A stretch of 12,697 nucleotides of DNA from Pseudomonadota bacterium (GTDB lineage: Bacteria; Pseudomonadota; Alphaproteobacteria; UBA1280; UBA12223), in assembly GCA_002937495.1 (NCBI GenBank), contig PTJW01000016.1, positions 1 through 12,697 of the forward strand, written 5' to 3'. Made by a program: the position numbers and the translations under genes. The notes beneath the pieces were generated by a model. The model was not told where the DNA came from. It did no database searches and saw nothing but the letters and a program-made list of their open reading frames with translations. How positions within the stretch are numbered: position 1 is the first letter of the stretch; the number at the start of each line of letters is the position of its first letter. Shown piece after piece: positions 6,970 through 12,697 of the stretch.

Positions 6970-7007
6970 TTAACTTTATATTATATGTTATTGTAGTATG
7001 ATATTAG
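6970..7007 (+). promoter_or_regulatory. Probable promoter region of the inverse-autotransporter-like gene
   Basis: TTAACT (6970-6975), an 18-base spacer and TAGTAT (6994-6999) form a weak promoter candidate; TG-A-TATTAG (6999-7007) could act as an extended -10. The octamer TGTAGTAT at 6992-6999 also occurs at the candidate dnaE -10. The downstream ribosome site is weak (AAAGAG at 7028-7033), 9 bases before ATG 7043. Confidence 0.3.
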
Positions 7008-7042
7008 AATATTATTAACAAAAAATAAAAAGAGTGTGTAAA

Positions 7043-9295
7043 ATGAATAGAAATTATATATTTGCAATTTCTGCATTAACAAGTGTGTGTGTAAGTGCAG
7101 ATGTTAAAGCAGAAAATCTATACCCAAGCAGGGTAGACTTAACTGGTAAGTTAGGTAATGAAAGAACATTAGGCGAGTTAGACTTAATGTCTCCAATTAA
7201 ACAAGATCCAAACAAAATTATTTATATTGACTTTAGAGGTCAAATTGATAATGACCAGGCTCAAGAATTTAACTTAGGACTAGGTGTTAGAAAAATTATT
7301 AACACAAAGTTATTAGGCGAAGCTATTATTGGTAATTATGGTTTCTTAGATGTTAGAAAATCAGAAAATAACAACATGTTCTATCAAACTACATTAGGTG
7401 CAGAGCTACTTTCTGAAAAATTTGATTTAAGAAGTAATATTTATATTCCGATTAATCAAGAAGAAAAAATTAACACAACAGATGTTAATTTAAGCAATAG
7501 CCAATCAGGTGTTAGAGTATCATACTCAGACTCTGAAAAAGCAATGTACGGTATTGATGTTGAAACTGGTACTGGCTTTAAACTAGATGAAAAAGCATCT
7601 TTAAGGTTTTATGCTGGAGCATACCACTTTGAAAATTCAGATGTAGAAAGTGTTACAGGTCCAAGGTTTAGAACTGAGTTTTTAGTGGATAATGCATTTA
7701 TGAACCAAGAAAACTCTAAGTTTACTTTAGGTTATGAGTGGCAACACGATAAACCAAGAGGTTCGCAAGGTTTCTTATCAGCAAGGTTAAGTATTCCATT
7801 TGGTGTAAATAAAGACTCTAAGCTTGAAGGTATGCAAAAGCGTATGTTAAGCCCTGTAGTTAGAGATATTGATGTTGTTACAAGTAATAAAGTACAAACT
7901 GAAAATGCTTTATTTGAAGACGGTACAGCAATTGAAAACTTTTATAACGGTGTAGATACAGCACAAGAACTTCATGATTCTACAACAATGGGTGATAAAA
8001 ACTCTCTTGTTGTAATTTCAAATGACCTTAACACGCCTTATTCTTCTATTATTTCAGAAGGTCAAAAAGTTGTAGGTGGTCAAAGCTTTGTTAAATTAAA
8101 AACACCAACAGGTAAAACAGTTTTTTATAAAACAGAAGGTAAAGCAAATCCTGTAATTGAAAATACTAATGGTAATACTGTATTTAGTACACCTCAAGGA
8201 GCTGATGCAAGTAAAATTCAGGTTTATGGATTAAAGACAGAGTCTGGTTCTAGTGATACAAGCATTATTATACCTGCATTTACTAAAGTAGAATTTGATT
8301 CAACGGTATCAGCAGGTGAGTCTTTAGGACAAGTTGATTTAGTTAATTTAAAAAATGAAGAATTGACATATACAATTGTTGTTGCTAACCCAGATTTTGA
8401 TGATGGACTACCAGTTGGCCCAGGTAATGAAGAGTATTTAACAGATGTTATTACAGTAGATTCTTCAACTGGTGAACTAAAAGCAGGTGCTAATATTGCA
8501 AGTGCTCCTGATATGGTTGAAGCAATGGTAACGATTACAGATTCATCAGGTGAAGATCATGAAGCATTTTTACAATTAGCAAATGAAAATGTTGCAAATG
8601 CAGATTACTCATCTATTTTACCAGGTACATATTATACAAATGGTGTAACAATTAACTTTGGTGCAGATTTGAATAATATAGATGCTAATGCAGGTGGTAA
8701 AACAAAAATTGAATATGTTGCAGATTTAATTAACAAACTATTAGAAAAAGATCAAGCAGGGGAAGGCTTAATTACTAAAGCTTTAGAGAAAAACCAACCT
8801 CATCTTGTGAACTTTAATAATTTAGGTGAAATGGAAACATCTGAGGGTATGGCTTTCTTATATATAAATCCAAATTCTCAAGACTTACAAGCTGATGAAA
8901 TCTTCCCAAATGCAAATGCTAATAATGGAGAAGATACAATTTCATCAAATAGAGATGCATCAGTTGAAGAAATTGTACATATGATTCATAACTACGGTAT
9001 TACATATGCTCGCCCAGACTTACAAGTTAAGCTTGACCAACTAACACAAGCAGCCTTAGATGATGGTAAATTAGATTGGACTGATGGGCATGAGTTACCA
9101 AGAGGTGATTTAGATGATGAATACTTAGCAGACTGTGTGGAAGCATTTTATAACTTAAAAGCAGGTACTGGTTATGTTAAAGTAGGTGTTGGCTTAGACC
9201 CAGGCTCTAACAGAGATGATTTAAAAGCATTTGACCCTGAAATGCATGACTTAATTGCAGAAATCTTCCCAGATTCATTAGATTTAGGTTATTAA
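7043..9295 (+). CDS. Inverse-autotransporter-like outer-membrane protein with a C-terminal EExxHxxHxxG module
   Basis: Probable surface protein of the intimin/invasin-like type (type Ve secretion), with an N-terminal beta-barrel that exports a C-terminal passenger. A Sec signal peptide ends near VKA-E (residues 21-24). The barrel (about 25-257) starts with the family-like LGELDLMSPIKQDP, has IIYIDFRGQIDND and NLGLGVRKI, and closes with SARLSIPFGV. VVRDIDVVTSNK (272-283) is a typical barrel-to-passenger linker. The passenger has a beta-helix-like part (about 291-400, GQKVVGGQSFVKL), a cadherin-like part (about 410-515, FTKVEFDSTVSAGESLGQVD), then a segment (about 585-715) with EEIVHMIHNYG (E642, E643, H646, H649) and an acidic DLDDEYLADCVEAFYNLKAG. 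That last segment may bind metal; its function is not known to me. No LysM or tandem Ig-like repeats are visible. ATG 7043 was chosen over GTG 7034 because the signal peptide begins there. It is a single-gene unit. Confidence 0.7.
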   Translation: MNRNYIFAISALTSVCVSADVKAENLYPSRVDLTGKLGNERTLGELDLMSPIKQDPNKIIYIDFRGQIDNDQAQEFNLGLGVRKIINTKLLGEAIIGNYGFLDVRKSENNNMFYQTTLGAELLSEKFDLRSNIYIPINQEEKINTTDVNLSNSQSGVRVSYSDSEKAMYGIDVETGTGFKLDEKASLRFYAGAYHFENSDVESVTGPRFRTEFLVDNAFMNQENSKFTLGYEWQHDKPRGSQGFLSARLSIPFGVNKDSKLEGMQKRMLSPVVRDIDVVTSNKVQTENALFEDGTAIENFYNGVDTAQELHDSTTMGDKNSLVVISNDLNTPYSSIISEGQKVVGGQSFVKLKTPTGKTVFYKTEGKANPVIENTNGNTVFSTPQGADASKIQVYGLKTESGSSDTSIIIPAFTKVEFDSTVSAGESLGQVDLVNLKNEELTYTIVVANPDFDDGLPVGPGNEEYLTDVITVDSSTGELKAGANIASAPDMVEAMVTITDSSGEDHEAFLQLANENVANADYSSILPGTYYTNGVTINFGADLNNIDANAGGKTKIEYVADLINKLLEKDQAGEGLITKALEKNQPHLVNFNNLGEMETSEGMAFLYINPNSQDLQADEIFPNANANNGEDTISSNRDASVEEIVHMIHNYGITYARPDLQVKLDQLTQAALDDGKLDWTDGHELPRGDLDDEYLADCVEAFYNLKAGTGYVKVGVGLDPGSNRDDLKAFDPEMHDLIAEIFPDSLDLGY

Positions 9296-9330
9296 GCCGC
9301 ATAAAACATATAAAATATATATAAATTAAA

Positions 9331-9361
9331 AAGCACCTTTCAAATTAATGAAAAGGTGCTT
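9331..9361. terminator. Bidirectional terminator between convergent genes
   Basis: AAGCACCTTT (9331-9340) pairs with AAAGGTGCTT (9352-9361), with an 11-base loop. The T-rich tract is better on the minus strand (TTTAATTTATAT after the stem), so it mainly serves the EAL gene. It also lies 36 bases after the stop of the plus-strand gene. Confidence 0.7.
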
Positions 9362-9364
9362 ATT

Positions 9365-10030
9365 CTATTTGAATCGTAAATTTTTAATGAATTCTTCTCC
9401 TTTATTAAAGAAAAAACCTTGCATTAAGCATTTAGGTGCTAAGATATTAACATAACTAGCTTGCTCAAAATTTTCAATGTTCTCAACTACTATCTGAATG
9501 CTCGGGAAATCATCCCTTACATAAGAAATTAAAGTTGTGAACTTTTCGATTGGCTGGTCTTGCTTAGGCAAAACAAACTTCACAATGTCAGGTCTAGCAG
9601 CGTTAATTAGTCCATAAGGATGATTAGAATGATTAATATCATCAATCGCCACTTTTGCACCAACTTGCTTAACCTTTTGAGCAAACCATGCTGCTTCACT
9701 AATTGATATATTTGCAGTCTCAGTAATCTCTAGTATTATATGTTCTGCGACATCTTTAATAATAAAAACAACTTGTTCGGCAAACTTTAGTGTTTTAGCA
9801 CTAATATTAACTGAAAAAACCTCTTCAGTTGGGTTATGTTTGATTTCTTGAACTACATTTCGTAGAACGAATAAATCAAACTCGATTATCTCTGAAGACT
9901 TTTCAAAGTTTAAAATAGTCTCTTGAGTATTTAGCTTCATATAACTTCTTGAAAAGCTCGATAGAACTTCTTTAAATGACACACAAAGCTCGTTACAGTA
10001 TACTGGTTGATAGTTTAAGTTGACAACCAT
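9365..10030 (-). CDS. Stand-alone divergent EAL-domain protein (possible c-di-GMP phosphodiesterase or binder)
   Basis: EAL domains hydrolyse or bind the second messenger c-di-GMP in the cytoplasm. The 221 residues are essentially one EAL domain with no GGDEF, receiver, PAS or membrane part. Segments seen in order: NYQPVY (8-12 region), FKEVLSS in place of FEALLR (E21), SVNISA (N75), LEITET (E101), AIDD (D130, D131), IVKF (K151), VVENIE (E183) and MQGFFF (Q204). The usual metal ligands and the catalytic Lys and Glu therefore seem present, but loop 6, normally DDFGxGxSS, reads DDINHSNHP, and the EAL tripeptide is EVL. Loop 6 supports dimerisation and activity in studied enzymes, so activity is doubtful, as in degenerate EAL regulators such as YdiV. 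The start is ATG at 10030, supported by AAAGGAG at 10037-10043; a TTG further upstream (10066) has no such site. It is transcribed divergently from the lipoprotein gene. Confidence 0.8.
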   Translation of the reverse strand: MVVNLNYQPVYCNELCVSFKEVLSSFSRSYMKLNTQETILNFEKSSEIIEFDLFVLRNVVQEIKHNPTEEVFSVNISAKTLKFAEQVVFIIKDVAEHIILEITETANISISEAAWFAQKVKQVGAKVAIDDINHSNHPYGLINAARPDIVKFVLPKQDQPIEKFTTLISYVRDDFPSIQIVVENIENFEQASYVNILAPKCLMQGFFFNKGEEFIKNLRFK

Positions 10031-10036
10031 AGGTAA

Positions 10037-10043
10037 CTCCTTT
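10037..10043 (-). promoter_or_regulatory. Ribosome binding site fixing the start of the EAL gene
   Basis: On the minus strand, AAAGGAG lies 6 bases before ATG 10030. It decides for this start over the in-frame TTG at 10066, whose extra 12 residues are outside the EAL domain. Confidence 0.8.
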
Positions 10044-10069
10044 AAAAGTGATTTAATAGTTTTCAAAGT

Positions 10070-10103
10070 ATTATATATAATAACATTAGAAAAAAAATGT
10101 CAT
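10070..10103 (-). promoter_or_regulatory. Possible promoter of the EAL gene
   Basis: On the minus strand, ATGACA (10103-10098) is a good -35 match. The -10 is ambiguous among overlapping boxes: TATTAT (10082-10077, spacer 15), TATATA (10079-10074, spacer 18) and TATAAT (10075-10070, spacer 22). Confidence 0.3.
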
Positions 10104-10114
10104 GATGTAAAAAC

Positions 10115-10142
10115 TTTACTTTTATGTTAATAGTTATATAAT
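10115..10142 (+). promoter_or_regulatory. Putative sigma70-type promoter of the lipoprotein gene
   Basis: TTTACT (10115-10120), a 16-base spacer and a perfect TATAAT (10137-10142) lie in the divergent gap. The leader would be about 50 bases. Confidence 0.45.
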
Positions 10143-10187
10143 ATAAATTATAACTTAAACTTTTTATTTAATTACTTGGATTGCCAT

Positions 10188-10194
10188 AAGGAGG
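10188..10194 (+). promoter_or_regulatory. Strong ribosome binding site fixing the lipoprotein start
   Basis: AAGGAGG lies 5 bases before ATG 10200. It rules out the in-frame TTG at 10176, which lies upstream of it and would spoil the signal peptide. Confidence 0.88.
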
Positions 10195-10199
10195 CAAAA

Positions 10200-11129
10200 A
10201 TGAGTAAACTAAACAATAACTTAAAAGCTATTATTATATCGGTACTTTCTGTATTTGTTTTAACAGCTTGTGAAGATAGTAATGATGAAGCCAAAGATAT
10301 TGAAACCTCTGCGGTTTCAAGCATTGCACCTTGTACGCTAACTATTGAGGCTGAAGATTCTATTGCTTTAGGTTATATTAATGATTTACTTGTAAATAAT
10401 GAAAGCTTTAACAATGCTTTAAATAAAGCTTGTAGTCAAAATATTCCGTTCTTTGACTTGTATAATTCAGGAGATTTTTACAAAACTGACATTAAGCTTG
10501 GAGATGATGATGAAACAACATCGGTTCAAGCAAAAGATGTTGGAACATTTTATGTTCCATTGAGTACGGTTTATTATCAGCCAATTTTAGCGTTAACTAA
10601 CTATGATGAAGAAACTGGCTATGTTCGAGCATCTCGTTTTATTGGTACTATTGATGGACGAGAGGTTGAAATGCGCTTTAGCATGAAATCTGGCTGGACA
10701 TATTCAGGTTTCTTTTTCAAAAAGCAAGAGGTAGGAATATTTGCTCGTTCAAACTTTACAGCACCTAGCGGCGGCTTTGTAGAGTTTTTCTATACCGACT
10801 TTTTAAATAGCGGTAGATCATCAGACTACTATAAGCTTTTAAATAGTTATTGTGCTGACACATTTGGTGGAAAGTCATTTCCATTTGTTTATACTGGTGC
10901 AGACGCTAATAATTATGTTGTTTCAACAGGTTCTATTATTGGAACTTTAGAAATGACTAATATCGATAATATTAACTATACAATGCAAGATAACGAAACT
11001 CTTAGCCTGCAGAATATTCGTATTCAGGCATCGGGCAGTAATGTTAACTTGGCTGTAAAAGTACTTGTTGATATTCATCGAACAAATAGCGAAGTTTATA
11101 ATGATGTAACATTTGATTGTTCCATTTAA
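10200..11129 (+). CDS. Lipoprotein of unknown function
   Basis: I do not recognise the family. The 309-residue protein begins with a clear lipoprotein signal: basic start, hydrophobic AIIISVLSVFVL, and lipobox LTAC with the lipidated cysteine at residue 24. The residue after it is Glu, not the inner-membrane retention Asp of E. coli, so delivery to the outer membrane through the Lol pathway is expected. An acidic, Ser-rich linker follows (25-43). The mature part is rich in aromatic and beta-prone segments (ASRFIGTIDGREVEMRF, GGFVEFFYTD) and has four further cysteines (C45, C78, C218, C307), enough for two disulfide bonds in the periplasm. ATG 10200 was chosen for the AAGGAGG at 10188. The gene is divergent from the EAL gene and convergent with phaC. 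Alternatives such as an adhesion subunit or an envelope sensor cannot be separated from sequence alone. Confidence 0.85.
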   Translation: MSKLNNNLKAIIISVLSVFVLTACEDSNDEAKDIETSAVSSIAPCTLTIEAEDSIALGYINDLLVNNESFNNALNKACSQNIPFFDLYNSGDFYKTDIKLGDDDETTSVQAKDVGTFYVPLSTVYYQPILALTNYDEETGYVRASRFIGTIDGREVEMRFSMKSGWTYSGFFFKKQEVGIFARSNFTAPSGGFVEFFYTDFLNSGRSSDYYKLLNSYCADTFGGKSFPFVYTGADANNYVVSTGSIIGTLEMTNIDNINYTMQDNETLSLQNIRIQASGSNVNLAVKVLVDIHRTNSEVYNDVTFDCSI

Positions 11130-11140
11130 AACCACAAAAA

Positions 11141-11167
11141 GAAAGCCACCTAAACGGTGGCTTTTTT
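11141..11167. terminator. Bidirectional terminator between the lipoprotein gene and phaC
   Basis: GCCACC (11145-11150) and GGTGGC (11156-11161) form a perfect stem with loop TAAAC, extended by AAA/TTT. A T-run follows on the plus strand (11162-11167), and the minus strand has CTTTCTTTTTG after its stem. It sits between the two convergent stop codons. Confidence 0.85.
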
Positions 11168-11185
11168 ATTTTATATTAGTAGGGC

Positions 11186-12697
11186 TTAAGCTTCTACTAC
11201 ATATCTACCTGGTGCAGCTTCAATAGCTTTGTATTTAGCTTTTGCACCAATTTTACGAGCTGGAACTTTACCTTCTGATTGAGCGTTAATCCACTCATTC
11301 CAGTTTGTCCACCAGCTACCTTCAAATGATTCTGCTGTTTCTAGCCATTTGTTACAGTCAGCTTGGCCATTTACTGGAGCAATTGAGAAACCGCCTTTTT
11401 TCTTAGCAGGAGGGTTAACAATACCAGCAATGTGACCTGATGAAGCTAAAATAAATTTAACATCTGCTTTTGGCATCATGTGTAGGTGCTTAAAGCAACC
11501 TTTCCATGGTGCGATGTGGTCTTCTTTAGCTGTGATGTAGTACATTGGTGTATCAATTTTAGTAATATCGATTTTTTCACCTTTAAGTGTAATACCACCT
11601 TTTTTAACTAGGTTGTTTTCTAGGTACATGTTTCTTAGGTAGAAACTGTGCATAGCTTCAGGTAGTCTTGTTGGGTCATCATTCCAGTATAGTAAGTCAA
11701 ATGGGAATGGTTGTTTACCCATTAGGTAATTGTTTACTACAAATGACCAGATAAGATCGTTAGCTCTTAAAGCTGAGAAAATACCAGCCATATCTGAACC
11801 ATCCATATAACCTGTTTCAGCCATTTTAGATTCGATTAGTTGAATTGTATTTTCATCAGTAAACATTTTTAGTTCACCAGCTTCTGAAAAGTCAGATAGA
11901 GAAGTAAAGTAAGTAGCTGATTTAATTCTGTTATCTCCTTTAGCTTTCATGTATGCAAGAGTAGATGTTAATAATGTACCTGCAATACAGTAACCAATAG
12001 CATTAAGTTGCTCTTCACCTGTGATATCTAGAACTTTATCGAAAGCTTCTAGTAGGCCGTCTTGCATGTAGTCTTCCCAGTTTACATTTCTGTAAGATGC
12101 ATCAGGATTTTTCCATGAAATTAAGAATGTTGTTTGGCCAGCTTCTTCAACCGCATATTTAACAAAGCTGTTTTTTGGTTGCATATCTAAAATGTAGAAT
12201 TTGTTAATCCAAGGTGGGCAGATTAATAGAGGAGTTTTAGCAACATCTTTTGTTTTTGGTGTGTACTGAATAAGTTGGAACATGTTGTTTTCATAAACAA
12301 CTGAACCTTCAGTAGTAGCAATGTTTTTACCAACTTCAAATGCTTCATAATCTGTCATTGATGGTTTAAATTTACCTTGTGGAGACTTCTCTAGGTCATT
12401 AAGTAAGTTTTTTAGACCTTGTACAAGGTTATCACCATTTGTTCTAATAGTTTCTTCAATAACATCTGGGTTTGTTAGGGCAAAGTTTGTTGGGCTTATA
12501 GCATCAACAAATTGCTTAGAGTAGAAAGATACTTTTTGCTTAGTTTCAGTATCCATTGTATCGTTATCATCAATTGTTTTAGCAACCCAGTCAGCTGTTA
12601 ATAGGTATGACTGCTTGATATAGTTGAATAAGATGTTTTCATCCCACTGTGGGTTTGAGAATCTTCTGTCGCCTTTTTGAGGGTTATAAATATTACC
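11186..12697 (-). CDS. phaC: Class I poly(3-hydroxyalkanoate) synthase, N-terminus beyond the window
   Basis: Polymerises 3-hydroxyacyl-CoA, usually 3-hydroxybutyryl-CoA, into PHA storage polymer at the surface of cytoplasmic granules. The frame is open to the right edge: 503 residues are visible, and class I enzymes have about 590, so the first part of the gene is missing. The ATG at 12556 is internal. Codons before it encode KGDRRF, W-DEN and YIKQSYLLTADW, the conserved start of the PhaC N-terminal domain. Counting from the window edge, the catalytic triad is visible: nucleophile C237 in GYCIAGT, D393 in AKEDHIAPW and H422 in SSGHIAGIVNPP. The lipase-like box reads GxCxA-G instead of the commoner GxCxG-G, a variation known in the family. 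LICPPWINKFYILD and the C-terminal WWTNWNEW are typical class I segments. No phasin, phaR or phaA/B gene is in the window. The other end is a convergent terminator shared with the lipoprotein gene. Confidence 0.95.
   Translation of the reverse strand, partial: GNIYNPQKGDRRFSNPQWDENILFNYIKQSYLLTADWVAKTIDDNDTMDTETKQKVSFYSKQFVDAISPTNFALTNPDVIEETIRTNGDNLVQGLKNLLNDLEKSPQGKFKPSMTDYEAFEVGKNIATTEGSVVYENNMFQLIQYTPKTKDVAKTPLLICPPWINKFYILDMQPKNSFVKYAVEEAGQTTFLISWKNPDASYRNVNWEDYMQDGLLEAFDKVLDITGEEQLNAIGYCIAGTLLTSTLAYMKAKGDNRIKSATYFTSLSDFSEAGELKMFTDENTIQLIESKMAETGYMDGSDMAGIFSALRANDLIWSFVVNNYLMGKQPFPFDLLYWNDDPTRLPEAMHSFYLRNMYLENNLVKKGGITLKGEKIDITKIDTPMYYITAKEDHIAPWKGCFKHLHMMPKADVKFILASSGHIAGIVNPPAKKKGGFSIAPVNGQADCNKWLETAESFEGSWWTNWNEWINAQSEGKVPARKIGAKAKYKAIEAAPGRYVVEA

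Noticed and set aside
7034..7042. GTG 7034 as start of the surface-protein gene
   Set aside because: ATG 7043 begins a normal signal peptide; the extra Met-Cys-Lys adds nothing and GTG 7034 has no better ribosome site.
7085..7095. Lipobox reading of TSVC in the surface-protein signal peptide
   Set aside because: Val at the -1 position does not fit a lipobox, and a Sec cleavage site VKA-E follows.
10176..10199. TTG 10176 as start of the lipoprotein
   Set aside because: It lies upstream of the AAGGAGG that serves ATG 10200, so that site could not direct initiation there.
10947..11135. Minus-strand open frame opposite the end of the lipoprotein gene
   Set aside because: It overlaps real coding sequence and the terminator, has no ribosome site, and shows no recognisable content.
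12554..12556. ATG as start of phaC
   Set aside because: The frame continues upstream to the window edge through conserved PhaC residues (KGDRRF, YIKQSYLL), so this Met is internal.

Overview
The window is AT-rich DNA, very probably from an alphaproteobacterium. The main reason is the run lolC/E - lolD ... dnaE, a gene neighbourhood typical of that class (often behind proS). A class I PHA synthase and a dnaE with the proteobacterial domain order fit this. No rRNA, tRNA, transposase, integrase or CRISPR array was seen, and the genus cannot be named from the sequence.

Layout. Positions 1-2554 (+) hold a tight operon for lipoprotein export from the inner membrane: a LolC/LolE-type permease whose start may lie outside the window, its ATPase LolD (8-bp overlap), and a second LolD-like protein in which almost every ATPase motif has been lost although the frame is intact. 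A terminator follows. Positions 2659-3222 (+) hold a SpoU/TrmH-family RNA 2'-O-methyltransferase closed by a near-identical terminator. Positions 3250-6895 (+) hold dnaE, the replicative polymerase alpha subunit. It sits behind a structured leader that contains an 8-codon mini-ORF with its own Shine-Dalgarno sequence, ending on the dnaE Shine-Dalgarno sequence. Positions 7043-9295 (+) hold an inverse-autotransporter-like outer-membrane protein with an unusual passenger. Positions 9365-10030 (-) hold a small stand-alone divergent EAL-domain protein, and 10200-11129 (+) a divergently transcribed lipoprotein of unknown function. Positions 11186-12697 (-) hold class I PHA synthase phaC, which runs off the right edge.

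How the parts fit. The left half is housekeeping: lipoprotein sorting, RNA modification and replication. The right half is cell-surface and lifestyle functions: an adhesin-like secreted protein, an EAL protein, a lipoprotein with a Lol-type export signal, and carbon storage. The lipoprotein is a plausible client of the Lol system encoded at the left end.

Best candidates for something new: (1) the ATPase-dead LolD paralogue, implying a possible asymmetric Lol transporter; (2) the dnaE leader with mini-ORF and competing anti-Shine-Dalgarno pairings; (3) the C-terminal EExxHxxHxxG module on an inverse autotransporter; (4) a recurrent TAAA[T/C] loop closed by C-G in four of five terminators and in the dnaE leader.
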